Assembly: GCF_020141465.1 (NCBI RefSeq)
Contig: NZ_JAHSPD010000001.1
Span: forward strand, 1,346,374 to 1,410,373
DNA: 64,000 nucleotides
Reading direction: 5' to 3'
Source of the DNA: Roseovarius carneus
GTDB lineage: Bacteria; Pseudomonadota; Alphaproteobacteria; Rhodobacterales; Rhodobacteraceae
Below, piece by piece: positions 34,442 through 42,254 of this stretch (position 1 is its first letter; the number at the start of each line of letters is the position of its first letter). The notes beneath the pieces were generated by a model, which was given only the letters and a program-made list of their open reading frames with translations, did not search any database and was not told the DNA's origin. A program made the translations under genes and the position numbers.

Positions 34442-35887
34442 TTAGCCCGGATCGGTGGCGTATATCAAACTTTCCTGACAGGGGGCCACGCGCAGGATGT
34501 TGGTCGTGCCCGGCACGTTGAAGGGCACACCGGCGGTCACCACAATCTGATCGAGGGTGGTCGCGTAACCTTGGGCGCGGGCGGCGCGGGCGGCATTGAT
34601 CACCGCCTCCTTGAACCGGTCAAGCTCGGACGTCATGACACAATTGATCCCCCAGCTGAGCGCGAGGCGGCGTGCGGTGCCACGCTCAGACGTCATCGCG
34701 ATGATCGGCACACGCGGACGCTCGCGCGATGTGAGAAGGGCTGTTGTCCCGCTTTGGGTGAAGCAACAGATCGCCTTGATATCCGTGGTCTCCGCAATCT
34801 CGCGCGCGGCGGCGACGATACCATCGGCCACGGTGGTGCGGCTTGCGGTGCGCGAGGCCTCGATGATCTGGGTATAGGTCGGGTCGCCCTCGACCTCACG
34901 GGCGACATTGTCCATCGTGGTCACGGCCTCGACAGGATAGCTTCCTGCGGCACTTTCCGCCGAGAGCATGATGGCGTCCGCCCCTTCATAGATGGCCGTG
35001 GCCACGTCCGAGACCTCGGCGCGGGTGGGCACGGGGCTTTCGATCATCGACTCGAGCATTTGGGTCGCCACGATCACAGGCTTTGCCGCCGCGCGGCAGG
35101 CCCGCACAAGACGTTTTTGGATGGGCGGCACGTTCTGCACAGGAAGCTCCACGCCCAGATCGCCCCGTGCGACCATAATCCCGTCCGAGGCCGCCAAAAT
35201 CCCATTAAAACGGGTGACGGCGGAAGGTTTCTCGATCTTGCTGAGAATTGCGGCCCGCCCTGCGGCAAGCGCGCGCGCCTCGGTCACATCCTCGGGGCGC
35301 TGTACAAAGCTGAGCGCGAGCCAGTCGACGCCAAGCCCGCAGACAAATTCCAGATCGCGCCGGTCTTTCTCCGAAAGCGCTGCCACAGGCAGTTCCACAT
35401 CCGGTACATTCACACCCTTGCGGTTGGAAATCACGCCGCCCACAACCACTTCGCAATTGGCATGGGTCTTGCTGCAATCGAGCACGCGAAGGCGAATTTT
35501 CCCGTCATTCACGAGAAGCGTGGCCCCCTCCCGCAGCGCCTTGAAAATCTCGGGATGGGGCAGATTCACACGGGTGCTGTCGCCCTCAGCCTCGTCCAGA
35601 TCGAGACGGAATTGCGCGCCGGGCGCCAGATCCTCTTCGCCATTGGCAAAGACACCAACGCGCAGCTTGGGTCCCTGGAGGTCCGCAAGGATGGCGATGG
35701 GGCTATCAAGATCGGTCTCGACCTGACGGATGATGCGGTGTTGTTCGGCAATCGCGCCATGCTCGCCATGGCTCATGTTGAGGCGAAAGACATCCGCACC
35801 GGCCTCGTGCAGCGCGCGGATCATGTCATAGGTGTTGGAGGCAGGGCCCAGTGTGGCCACGATTTTCACGTTGCGATGGCGTCTCAT
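34442..35887 (-). CDS. pyk: Pyruvate kinase
   Basis: This 481-residue glycolytic enzyme converts phosphoenolpyruvate and ADP to pyruvate and ATP. The barrel starts RNVKIVATLGPASNTYDMI. The B domain follows, then the catalytic segment ILSKIEKPSAV with its active-site Lys and the signature DGIMVARGDLGVELP. The C-terminal regulatory domain ends with TNILRV. The divergent N-formylglutamate amidohydrolase gene starts 140 bp away. Confidence 0.96.
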   Translation of the reverse strand: MRRHRNVKIVATLGPASNTYDMIRALHEAGADVFRLNMSHGEHGAIAEQHRIIRQVETDLDSPIAILADLQGPKLRVGVFANGEEDLAPGAQFRLDLDEAEGDSTRVNLPHPEIFKALREGATLLVNDGKIRLRVLDCSKTHANCEVVVGGVISNRKGVNVPDVELPVAALSEKDRRDLEFVCGLGVDWLALSFVQRPEDVTEARALAAGRAAILSKIEKPSAVTRFNGILAASDGIMVARGDLGVELPVQNVPPIQKRLVRACRAAAKPVIVATQMLESMIESPVPTRAEVSDVATAIYEGADAIMLSAESAAGSYPVEAVTTMDNVAREVEGDPTYTQIIEASRTASRTTVADGIVAAAREIAETTDIKAICCFTQSGTTALLTSRERPRVPIIAMTSERGTARRLALSWGINCVMTSELDRFKEAVINAARAARAQGYATTLDQIVVTAGVPFNVPGTTNILRVAPCQESLIYATDPG

Positions 35888-36027
35888 GTGTCGTCCTGTT
35901 CTATGCGGCTTGTCTTATCGGTCGGTCTGGGGCCCACTGCTACAGTTATCGCTAACAGCGCGCCAGTGCTTTGTTGCACAGCACCACGATGCGACTTAGA
36001 CCTTGGCCCGTGAAAGATGACGCCGCA

Positions 36028-36762
36028 ATGACATATGAGCCTTTTTTTCTCGAGGGGCAGAGCCGTGCCTCGCGGTGGTTGATCACCTGCGATCATGCCA
36101 GCAATCTTGTGCCGCCTTTCGTGAATGGCGGCTCAGTTGGCGTGGCCCCCGCCGATATGGAGCGTCACATCGCCTATGATATTGGGGCCGCAGGCGTGGC
36201 GCGGGCGCTGGGCGCGGCGCTTGATGCGCCAGTGATCGGCACGAATTTCAGCCGCCTCGTGATTGATCCCAACCGGGGCGAGGATGATCCCACGCTGGTG
36301 ATGAAGCTCTATGACGGCACCATCATTCCGGGCAACCGCCACGTGGACGCGGCTGAGGTGGAGGCGCGGCTCAACCGGATGCACCGACCCTATCACACGG
36401 CCCTGTCGCAAATCGCCGCGCGGCGGGACGATACGGTGATCGTGTCGATCCACAGCTTCACACGGCAATTGCGCGCGCGCCCGGCGCGGCCATGGCATCT
36501 GGCGCTTTTGTCGGCGGCGGACCGGCGGCTGGCCGAGCCCTTGCTGCGCAGCCTGCGCGCGGAGGCGGACCTTTGTGTGGGCGATAATGAGCCCTATACA
36601 GGCCACCTGCCCGGCGATGCGATTGCGCGTCACGCCATCGCTCATGAGCGGCCCAATATTCTGATCGAGCTGCGCAATGATCTGATCGCGGACGCAGACG
36701 CACAAGCCGCATGGGCCGCACGGCTCGCGCCCCATCTCACCGCCGCTTTGGACCATATCTGA
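36028..36762 (+). CDS. N-formylglutamate amidohydrolase family protein
   Basis: This 244-residue protein has the N-formylglutamate deformylase fold. ITCDHASNLVPP supplies the first metal ligands (Asp-His), AYDIGAAGVAR follows, and the SIHSFTRQ and ELRNDLI motifs complete the active site. Classical HutG acts in histidine degradation, but no hut genes are here. It starts a three-gene plus-strand run. It also lies a little over 1 kb from the D-glutamate operon, so activity on an N-acyl-glutamate is a possibility that sequence cannot settle. The start MTYEPFFLEG at 36028 is chosen; a GTG at 36010 is an alternative. Confidence 0.83.
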   Translation: MTYEPFFLEGQSRASRWLITCDHASNLVPPFVNGGSVGVAPADMERHIAYDIGAAGVARALGAALDAPVIGTNFSRLVIDPNRGEDDPTLVMKLYDGTIIPGNRHVDAAEVEARLNRMHRPYHTALSQIAARRDDTVIVSIHSFTRQLRARPARPWHLALLSAADRRLAEPLLRSLRAEADLCVGDNEPYTGHLPGDAIARHAIAHERPNILIELRNDLIADADAQAAWAARLAPHLTAALDHI

Positions 36763-36775
36763 GGAAATCCCGCCC

Positions 36776-37114
36776 ATGCCGCATGTCATCATTGAGCATT
36801 CTGCCGATTTGAGGCCCGATGCGGCCTTTCTGGACGGGCTTTTCCGCGCGCTGGCCGCACATCCCGCAATCACGAAACCCGAGACGCTTAAGCTGCGCTG
36901 CACCGCATGTGATCTTCATATGTTGGGCACCAAGGGCCAGAGTTTTGCCCATGCCACGCTTTTGCTCTTGCCGGGGCGGGACGCCGCCACCAAATCAGAC
37001 CTGTGCCGGGTAATCCTCGACCAGATGCAGATCGCCCTGCCCGAAGAGGCCAGCCTGTCGGTGAACCTCGCCGATCTGGACCCGGCTTACGTAAAACGCG
37101 TGCCGCCCCAATAA
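36776..37114 (+). CDS. 5-carboxymethyl-2-hydroxymuconate Delta-isomerase family protein
   Basis: This 112-residue protein starts MPHVIIEHSADL. After Met removal, Pro1 would be the catalytic base as in the tautomerase/CHMI superfamily. The segment LKLRCTACDLHMLG and the central FAHATLLLLPGRD strand fit CHMI. In homoprotocatechuate degradation this enzyme isomerises a muconate, but none of the other hpc genes is nearby, so the physiological role may differ. It follows the amidohydrolase gene by 13 bp. Confidence 0.82.
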   Translation: MPHVIIEHSADLRPDAAFLDGLFRALAAHPAITKPETLKLRCTACDLHMLGTKGQSFAHATLLLLPGRDAATKSDLCRVILDQMQIALPEEASLSVNLADLDPAYVKRVPPQ

Positions 37115-37133
37115 TGCCAAAGGAGACTGCGAT

Positions 37134-37457
37134 ATGACCGACAAGATCGACGCCCAGACGCAACTTGAGCTTGAGGCCGCCGCCTTCCGCACCTTGCGCG
37201 AGCACCTGATGGAAAAGCGCACCGATGTGCAGAATATCGACATGATGAACCTCACCGGGTTCTGCCGCAATTGTCTGAGCCGCTGGTATCAGGAAGCCGC
37301 AAATGCGCGCGGCATCGAGATGGACAAGATGGAAGCGCGCGAGATTTTCTACGGCATGACGATGAATGAGTGGAAGGCCAACTATCAGACCGAGGCGGGC
37401 GCGGACAAGCAGGCGGCCTTCACCAAAGCCTTCGACGAGAACGTGACCAAAGGCTAG
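37134..37457 (+). CDS. DUF1244 family protein
   Basis: This 107-residue helical protein has the family hallmark TGFCRNCLSRWYQEAA (about residues 41-56) with a CxxC pair that could bind a metal. No enzymatic function is known for DUF1244. It is the last gene of the three-gene plus-strand run and ends 12 bp before the convergent D-amino-acid aminotransferase gene. Confidence 0.9.
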   Translation: MTDKIDAQTQLELEAAAFRTLREHLMEKRTDVQNIDMMNLTGFCRNCLSRWYQEAANARGIEMDKMEAREIFYGMTMNEWKANYQTEAGADKQAAFTKAFDENVTKG

Positions 37458-37469
37458 GGTTTGGCGGGG

Positions 37470-38330
37470 TCAGACCGCTGCCTTCCGACTCTCATCAATG
37501 TAGATTTCGCGCAAACGGCTGGCCACGGGGCCAGGCGCACCAGATCCTACGGCCACGCCGTCAATCTCCACCACGGGCATCACAAAGGCGGAAGCAGAGG
37601 TGATGAACGCCTCATCGGCGGCCAAGGCCTCCGCAAGGGTAAACGCCCGTTCCTCCACCTCCATTTGCGCCTCGCGGGCAAAGCGCAGAACGGCAGCGCG
37701 GGTGATGCCATGCAGGATTTCATTGCCCAGATGGCGGGTGATGATCCGGCCGTTCTTGATGATATAGGCGTTGTTGGACGTGCCCTCGGTCACATGCCCG
37801 TCCTCGATCATCCATGCATCGTCGCAGCCCGCCGTCTTGGCCATCATCTTGCCCATCGACGGATAAAGCAGCTGCACCGTCTTGATATCGCGCCGCCCCC
37901 AACGCTGATCAGGGATGGAGATGACCTTGATCCCCTTTTGCGCGGCTGGGCTGGTCGCGAGACCGGGCTTGGATTGTGTAAACAGCATCAATGTGGCTGG
38001 TGTGCCCGCCGCCGGATAGGCGAAATCACGATCTCCATCGCTGCCACGCGTGATCTGAAGATAGATCAGACCGTCCTCGATGTCGTTTGCCCGCACCAGC
38101 TCGCGGTGGATCTCCAGCAGATCGTCAAACCCGGCGGGCTTGTCCATCTCAAGCTCGCTCAGCGACCGTTCCAATCGTTTTGCGTGGCCTGCGAAATCAA
38201 GCAGCTTGCCGCCCAGAACCGTGGTCACCTCATAGACCCCGTCAGCCATGAGAAAGCCGCGGTCAAAGATCGAAATCTTCGCCTCATTCTCGGGCAGGTA
38301 ATCGCCGTTCAAATAAACAATACGCGTCAT
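37470..38330 (-). CDS. dat: D-amino-acid aminotransferase
   Basis: This fold-type IV PLP enzyme has 286 residues. MTRIVYLNGDYLPENEAKIS and FDRGFLMADGVYE form the N-terminal domain. The PLP-Lys region is DIKTVQLLYPSM, and the EGTSNNAYII signature follows, with GITRAAV near the C-terminal part. It interconverts D-amino acids and 2-oxo acids (D-Ala, D-Glu). It is the third gene of the dgcN-dgcA-dat run. Tandem ATG codons at 38333 and 38330 both have AAGGA at usable spacing. Confidence 0.88.
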   Translation of the reverse strand: MTRIVYLNGDYLPENEAKISIFDRGFLMADGVYEVTTVLGGKLLDFAGHAKRLERSLSELEMDKPAGFDDLLEIHRELVRANDIEDGLIYLQITRGSDGDRDFAYPAAGTPATLMLFTQSKPGLATSPAAQKGIKVISIPDQRWGRRDIKTVQLLYPSMGKMMAKTAGCDDAWMIEDGHVTEGTSNNAYIIKNGRIITRHLGNEILHGITRAAVLRFAREAQMEVEERAFTLAEALAADEAFITSASAFVMPVVEIDGVAVGSGAPGPVASRLREIYIDESRKAAV

Positions 38331-38364
38331 CATAGGTTTCCTTATCTCTCGGGCCAAGCGGCCC

Positions 38365-39330
38365 CTATCCCCAAAGCGCAGGCTGCGGTGGATGCACGCC
38401 CGCCCCGTCAAACATCAATGGTGTCGCCCGATCCTCGGCCAGCAAAAGCGGCCCGTCCAGATCCGTCACCAACGCGCCTTGCGCTACCAATGTTGCAGGC
38501 GCCATCGCCAGAGATGAGCCGACCATGCAGCCCACCATGACCTTGTAACCCTGGGCACGCGCCGCATCCCTCAGGGCCAACGCTTCGGTCAGGCCTCCGG
38601 TCTTGTCCAGCTTGATATTCACCACATCATACTTGCCTTTGAGCGCGGCAAGGCTCTTGCGATCATGGCAGCTTTCATCGGCACAAACGGGTACGGGCCG
38701 CGCCATCCCCAGTAGTGCCTCATCCTCGCCTGCGGGCAAGGGCTGCTCCACCAAGGTCACCCCAAGACGCACAAGATGCGGGGCAAGATCCGCATAAACT
38801 TCCGCCGACCACCCCTCATTGGCATCCACGATGATCTGCGCGCGCGGCGCGCCCGCCCGCACGGCCTCCAGCCGAGCCATATCATCTGGCGTGCCAAGCT
38901 TGATCTTCAAAAGCGGGCGGTGTGCATGTTTCGCGGCTTGCGCGCGCATCTCGTCCGGCTCGGCAAGAGACAGCGTATAGGCCGTGATCTCCGGTCCGGG
39001 CTTGGACAAGCCCGCAAGCTCCCAAACCCGCTTGCCCGTGCGCTTGGCCTCCAGATCCCACAGCGCACAATCCACCGCATTGCGGGCGGCTCCCGCAGGC
39101 AGCAGATCATAAAGCGCCGCACGGCTCAGCGTGCCCGGCAGCCCCGCGATCTCATCGGTGACCGACTGCAACGTCTCGCCATAGCGCGCATAAGGCACAC
39201 ATTCGCCCCAGCCCTCATGGCCTGCGTCGCGGATCCGCACCGTCAATACCTGCGCTTCGGTCCGCGAGCCGCGCGAAATCGTAAAGACCTGCGCCAGCTT
39301 GAAGACATCGCGCGTAACGGTCACCTTCAT
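38365..39330 (-). CDS. dgcA: N-acetyl-D-glutamate racemase DgcA / enolase-superfamily epimerase
   Basis: This 321-residue enolase-superfamily protein is of the muconate-lactonising subgroup. It has the KxK base at 142-144 (KIKLG), metal ligands D169, E195 and D218, and the opposite-face Lys in NIKLDK (240-243). By itself it would be called an L-Ala-D/L-Glu epimerase. Adjacent to the DUF1611 gene it matches the DgcN-DgcA pair described in marine Proteobacteria, where DgcA racemises N-acetyl-D-glutamate to the L form. dat follows after 34 bp. A copy of the dispersed intergenic element lies just upstream. Confidence 0.82.
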   Translation of the reverse strand: MKVTVTRDVFKLAQVFTISRGSRTEAQVLTVRIRDAGHEGWGECVPYARYGETLQSVTDEIAGLPGTLSRAALYDLLPAGAARNAVDCALWDLEAKRTGKRVWELAGLSKPGPEITAYTLSLAEPDEMRAQAAKHAHRPLLKIKLGTPDDMARLEAVRAGAPRAQIIVDANEGWSAEVYADLAPHLVRLGVTLVEQPLPAGEDEALLGMARPVPVCADESCHDRKSLAALKGKYDVVNIKLDKTGGLTEALALRDAARAQGYKVMVGCMVGSSLAMAPATLVAQGALVTDLDGPLLLAEDRATPLMFDGAGVHPPQPALWG

Positions 39331-39349
39331 GAGCCTGCTCCCTCATCAT

Positions 39350-39378
39350 CTTCTTGCCAAAAATATCCCCGCCGGAGG
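39350..39378 (-). repeat. Dispersed intergenic element, copy 2
   Basis: On the minus strand CCTCCGGCGGGGATATTTTT continues GGCAAGAAG. It lies between the dgcN stop and the dgcA start in the same orientation as the genes. It is the most complete copy. Confidence 0.7.
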
Positions 39379-39410
39379 CTCCTATACCAGCCTCAAGCGC
39401 CGCCGCTCGA

Positions 39411-40412
39411 TTACATCGCGGCCAACGCATCAATCAATTTGTCCGACCCGAACCGGTAAGGATCGGTCGTGGGCAGCCCCAGACGCGCCTCCACCTCGGC
39501 CAGATACGTGCGCGCGTCTGTCTCGCTCATATGTTGGGTGTTGATCGACACGCCCACCACCTTGCAGGCCGGGTTGGCGACTTGGGCCAAGGGAAGGGCG
39601 GTGTCGCGCAGCCGCTCCAGCGAGGGCAGCGTGTAGCCGGGCAATCCGCGCATGTGGTTGCGCGTCGGCTCGTGGCACAGGATCAGCGCGTCAGGTTGCC
39701 CGCCATGGATCAGCGCCATGGTCACGCCTGAGTAGCTCACATGAAAAAGACTGCCTTGCCCTTCGATCATGTCCCAATGATCCGCATCATTATCTGGTGT
39801 CAGATACTCAACCGATCCGGCCATGAAATCGGCGATTACCGCATCTAAGGGCACGCCATGCCCGGTGATCAGGATGCCGGTCTGCCCGGTGGCGCGGAAC
39901 GTGGCCTTCATCCCGCGCTTGGTCATGTCACGTTCCATCTGCATGGCCGTATACATCTTGCCGACCGAGCAATCCGTACCCACGGCGAGGCAGCGTTTGC
40001 CGCTGCGCTTCACGCCGTTGGCGATTGGGTAGCCATCGGTGGGCACGCGCACATCGTGCAGCGTCCCGCCATAGGTCTGGGCGGCGGCGACAAGATCGCC
40101 CTCATCGCGCAAAAGGTTGTGCAGGCCAGAGGCGAGATCAAACTCCATCTCCAGCGCCTTGATCAGCACCTCTTTCCACGCTGCGCTGATTATCCCGCCA
40201 CGATTCGCAACGCCGATCACAAGGGTTTTCACCCCGGCGGCCTTGGCCTCTTCCAGCGTCATTTCCGTGAGGCCCAGATCGGCCCCGCAGCCGGGCAGGC
40301 TCAGCTGTCCCAGCGCATTTTCAGGCCGCCAGTCGCGGATGCCAATGGCCACTTTGGCAGCCAGCATGTCGGGCGCGTCGCCCAGAAAAAGCAGATATGG
40401 TGTCTCGATCAT
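39411..40412 (-). CDS. dgcN: D-glutamate N-acetyltransferase DgcN (DUF1611 family)
   Basis: This 333-residue DUF1611 protein has a Rossmann-like N-terminal domain (about 1-130) and a P-loop domain with GTDCSVGKM (145-153). The family was shown in marine bacteria and haloarchaea to acetylate D-glutamate at the start of a D-Glu catabolic route, with DgcA acting next. Both genes are here in the same order and direction, 80 bp apart. This explains use of D-Glu released from peptidoglycan. The start is MIETPYLLFLGD at 40412. Confidence 0.85.
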   Translation of the reverse strand: MIETPYLLFLGDAPDMLAAKVAIGIRDWRPENALGQLSLPGCGADLGLTEMTLEEAKAAGVKTLVIGVANRGGIISAAWKEVLIKALEMEFDLASGLHNLLRDEGDLVAAAQTYGGTLHDVRVPTDGYPIANGVKRSGKRCLAVGTDCSVGKMYTAMQMERDMTKRGMKATFRATGQTGILITGHGVPLDAVIADFMAGSVEYLTPDNDADHWDMIEGQGSLFHVSYSGVTMALIHGGQPDALILCHEPTRNHMRGLPGYTLPSLERLRDTALPLAQVANPACKVVGVSINTQHMSETDARTYLAEVEARLGLPTTDPYRFGSDKLIDALAAM

Positions 40413-40546
40413 GGCCTATGTCCCCGGTGTGTCCTTCGTGATGATCTTGCGTTCATTGTGCCAAAGCGTACAGAATCAATGCTCAGTGGCCCAAGATCAC
40501 AAAGCGCAGTTTGGACCGGACTACGCATAATATCATGTTGAATCCG

Positions 40547-40969
40547 CTATCCAAGCGGAAAAATGCGCAAGATTTCTTTTCTTGTGGTGCATATTTCCGC
40601 AGAAAATTCTTCTGAGAAAACGGGCCAAGGTGAATGCGCTTCTGTCTCACGCTTGGCATCGCTGACCTTGACCGTTTTTGCGTCAACCCACTTGGCCCAG
40701 TGTCCAGAAAGATCAGTTGCGCCACGGCTGCGCTTTCGGCTGCGCCCGCCTGTCTCTGTGCAGAACCCTCGATGATGTTGAAACTGAGCAAAATGCTGCG
40801 TGTGCGGCAACGTCAGCGCAGGGATCAGATCGATCAAGGCCAGATCACCGCCGAGATAGTGTTTGAGCCAAGCGTCGGGAAAGCCTGCGGTGACGAGTCC
40901 GCCTAAGGCGCCGGGTTTGAGGGCGTTGTCGTTGTGGTAGCCGACCTTCTCAATGCGGTTCCCCGCAGA
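40547..40969 (-). pseudogene. Possible remnant of a protein-coding gene
   Basis: The minus strand is open for 140 codons between in-frame stops. The first third reads like a real protein (VGYHNDNALKPGALGGLVTA, then GFPDAWLKHYLGGDL), while the last third is low-complexity and charged. There is no good ATG with a ribosome-binding site at the start. I do not recognise the family. It is best read as the tail of a disrupted gene; chance is possible. Confidence 0.3.
40555..40600. repeat. 46-nt long hairpin
   Basis: GCGGAAAAATGC (40555-40566) pairs with GCATATTTCCGC (40589-40600) at 11 of 12 positions. An inner CAAGA/TCTTG stem continues the fold around a T-rich loop. It could be a small mobile-repeat relic or an RNA structure. 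It has no U-tract and no neighbouring copy in the window. Confidence 0.5.
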
Positions 40970-41001
40970 TCACGGGGATATACTGCACATGCACAATAAC
41001 C

Positions 41002-41019
41002 TTGCGCGCAGGGGCGCAA
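41002..41019. promoter_or_regulatory. Inverted repeat upstream of mcl1
   Basis: TTGCG-N8-CGCAA lies about 60 bp before the mcl1 start codon. It may be an operator for a regulator of the ethylmalonyl-CoA pathway. No regulator gene is adjacent and the assignment is speculative. Confidence 0.3.
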
Positions 41020-41077
41020 TTTAATAGCTCCACGTGCGAACTACCTGTAATTTTCTGACCCCGAAAGGCTACAAAAC

Positions 41078-42040
41078 ATGAGCTTCCGCCTCCAGCCATC
41101 CGCTCCCGCCCGCCCCAACCGCTGTCAGCTCTTTGGGCCTGGATCGAACGCCAAACTGTTCGAGAAGATGGCGACAAGCGCGGCGGATGTGATCAACATT
41201 GATCTGGAAGATTCGGTGGCACCCACGGACAAGGACCTGGCCCGCGCCCAGACGATTGAGGCGATCAACACGGTCGATTGGGGCAACAAATATCTCAGCG
41301 TGCGGATCAATGGCTTGGACAGTGGCTGGTGGTACCGCGACGTGGTGGATCTTCTGGAGAAGGGCGGCGACCGGCTTGATCAGATCATGATCCCCAAAGT
41401 GGGCTGTGCGGCGGATATCTATGCGGTGGACGCGTTGGTGACGGCAATTGAGCGCGCGATGGGACGCACCAAGCCGATCAGCTTTGAAGTGATCATCGAG
41501 AGCGCCGCAGGTATCTCCCATGTGGACCAGATCGCGGCGGCCAGCCCGCGCTTGCAGGCGATGAGCCTCGGGGCGGCGGATTTTGCGGCCTCCATGGGGA
41601 TGGCGACTACGGGGATCGGCGGCACTCAGGAAAATTATTATATGATCCGCGAGGGCGAGAAGCACTGGTCGGACCCGTGGCATTGGGCCCAGACAGCGAT
41701 TGTCGCGGCCTGCCGGACAAATGGTTTGTTGCCCGTTGATGGCCCGTTCGGGGATTTCTCCGATGACGAGGGGTTCCGCGCGCAGGCACGACGTTCGGCC
41801 ACGTTGGGCATGGCGGGAAAATGGGCCATCCACCCCAAGCAGATCGCGCTGTGCAATGAAGTGTTCACACCCTCCGAGGCGGCTGTGTCCGAGGCGCGCG
41901 AGATCCTTGCCGCGATGGAAACGGCCAAGGCCAATGGCGAGGGAGCGACCGTCTATAAGGGGCGCCTTGTGGATATTGCCAGCATCAAGCAGGCAGAGGT
42001 GATCGTGACGCAATACGAGATGATCGCAGGCGGCACGTGA
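41078..42040 (+). CDS. mcl1: L-malyl-CoA/beta-methylmalyl-CoA lyase
   Basis: This 320-residue CitE-like aldolase cleaves (2R,3S)-beta-methylmalyl-CoA to glyoxylate and propionyl-CoA, and L-malyl-CoA to glyoxylate and acetyl-CoA, in the ethylmalonyl-CoA pathway of acetate assimilation. Conserved features are RCQLFGPGSN, the metal-binding INIDLEDSVAP, and FEVIIESAAGISHVDQI. The length and the GMATTGIGGTQENYY segment fit the Rhodobacter Mcl1 type rather than citrate lyase beta. A short GC-rich hairpin (around 42065-42078) follows its stop. Confidence 0.93.
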   Translation: MSFRLQPSAPARPNRCQLFGPGSNAKLFEKMATSAADVINIDLEDSVAPTDKDLARAQTIEAINTVDWGNKYLSVRINGLDSGWWYRDVVDLLEKGGDRLDQIMIPKVGCAADIYAVDALVTAIERAMGRTKPISFEVIIESAAGISHVDQIAAASPRLQAMSLGAADFAASMGMATTGIGGTQENYYMIREGEKHWSDPWHWAQTAIVAACRTNGLLPVDGPFGDFSDDEGFRAQARRSATLGMAGKWAIHPKQIALCNEVFTPSEAAVSEAREILAAMETAKANGEGATVYKGRLVDIASIKQAEVIVTQYEMIAGGT

Positions 42041-42098
42041 CCCTGCGGGCTTGACCAAGCGGAGCGCCTTCGGCGCGCTGGATTTGTTTAGGGGCTGA

Positions 42099-42144
42099 GG
42101 GGGCGCTGCCCCCGATGTTGAAAATTTAAGCAATTTTCAACATC
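42099..42144. repeat. Twin hairpins downstream of mcl1
   Basis: GGGGGC-GCT-GCCCCC (42099-42113) is followed at once by GATGTTGAAAAT-N7-ATTTTCAACATC (42114-42144), a perfect 12-bp stem. Copy 3 of the dispersed element follows two bases later. The pair may end the mcl1 transcript, though neither has a clean U-tract. Confidence 0.65.
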
Positions 42145-42145
42145 C

Positions 42146-42172
42146 CCCCGGGATATCTTCGGCAAGAAGAAG
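42146..42172 (+). repeat. Dispersed intergenic element, copy 3
   Basis: CCCCGGGATATCTTCGGCAA continues GAAGAAG. It is between mcl1 and the sodium channel gene, in the same orientation as both. The core has two substitutions relative to copy 2. Confidence 0.6.
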
Positions 42173-42254
42173 GACGGGTCAGGTTTGGCCGGGGCCTGCT
42201 TGTATGTGGGCAAGTGGCACCGCATATTGCGGGTGATGGGAGCATGGGGGTGGC

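Larger units (their letters stand above)
40413..41077. other. 665-bp region without an intact gene between dgcN and mcl1
   Basis: This region is locally AT-richer than its flanks. It holds a 46-nt hairpin, a decayed reading frame on the minus strand, an inverted repeat TTGCG-N8-CGCAA near the mcl1 promoter, and probably the divergent promoters of dgcN and mcl1. Listed open frames on the plus strand have no ribosome-binding site or recognisable family. Confidence 0.6.

Noticed and set aside
34301-36013. A 570-codon plus-strand frame across pyk
   Set aside because: Antisense of pyk and its small neighbour; no recognisable domain.
42114-42144. The 12-bp AT-rich stem after mcl1 as a rho-independent terminator
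   Set aside because: The stem is followed by CCCCCCGGG rather than a U-tract on the plus strand, so a standard terminator is not supported.
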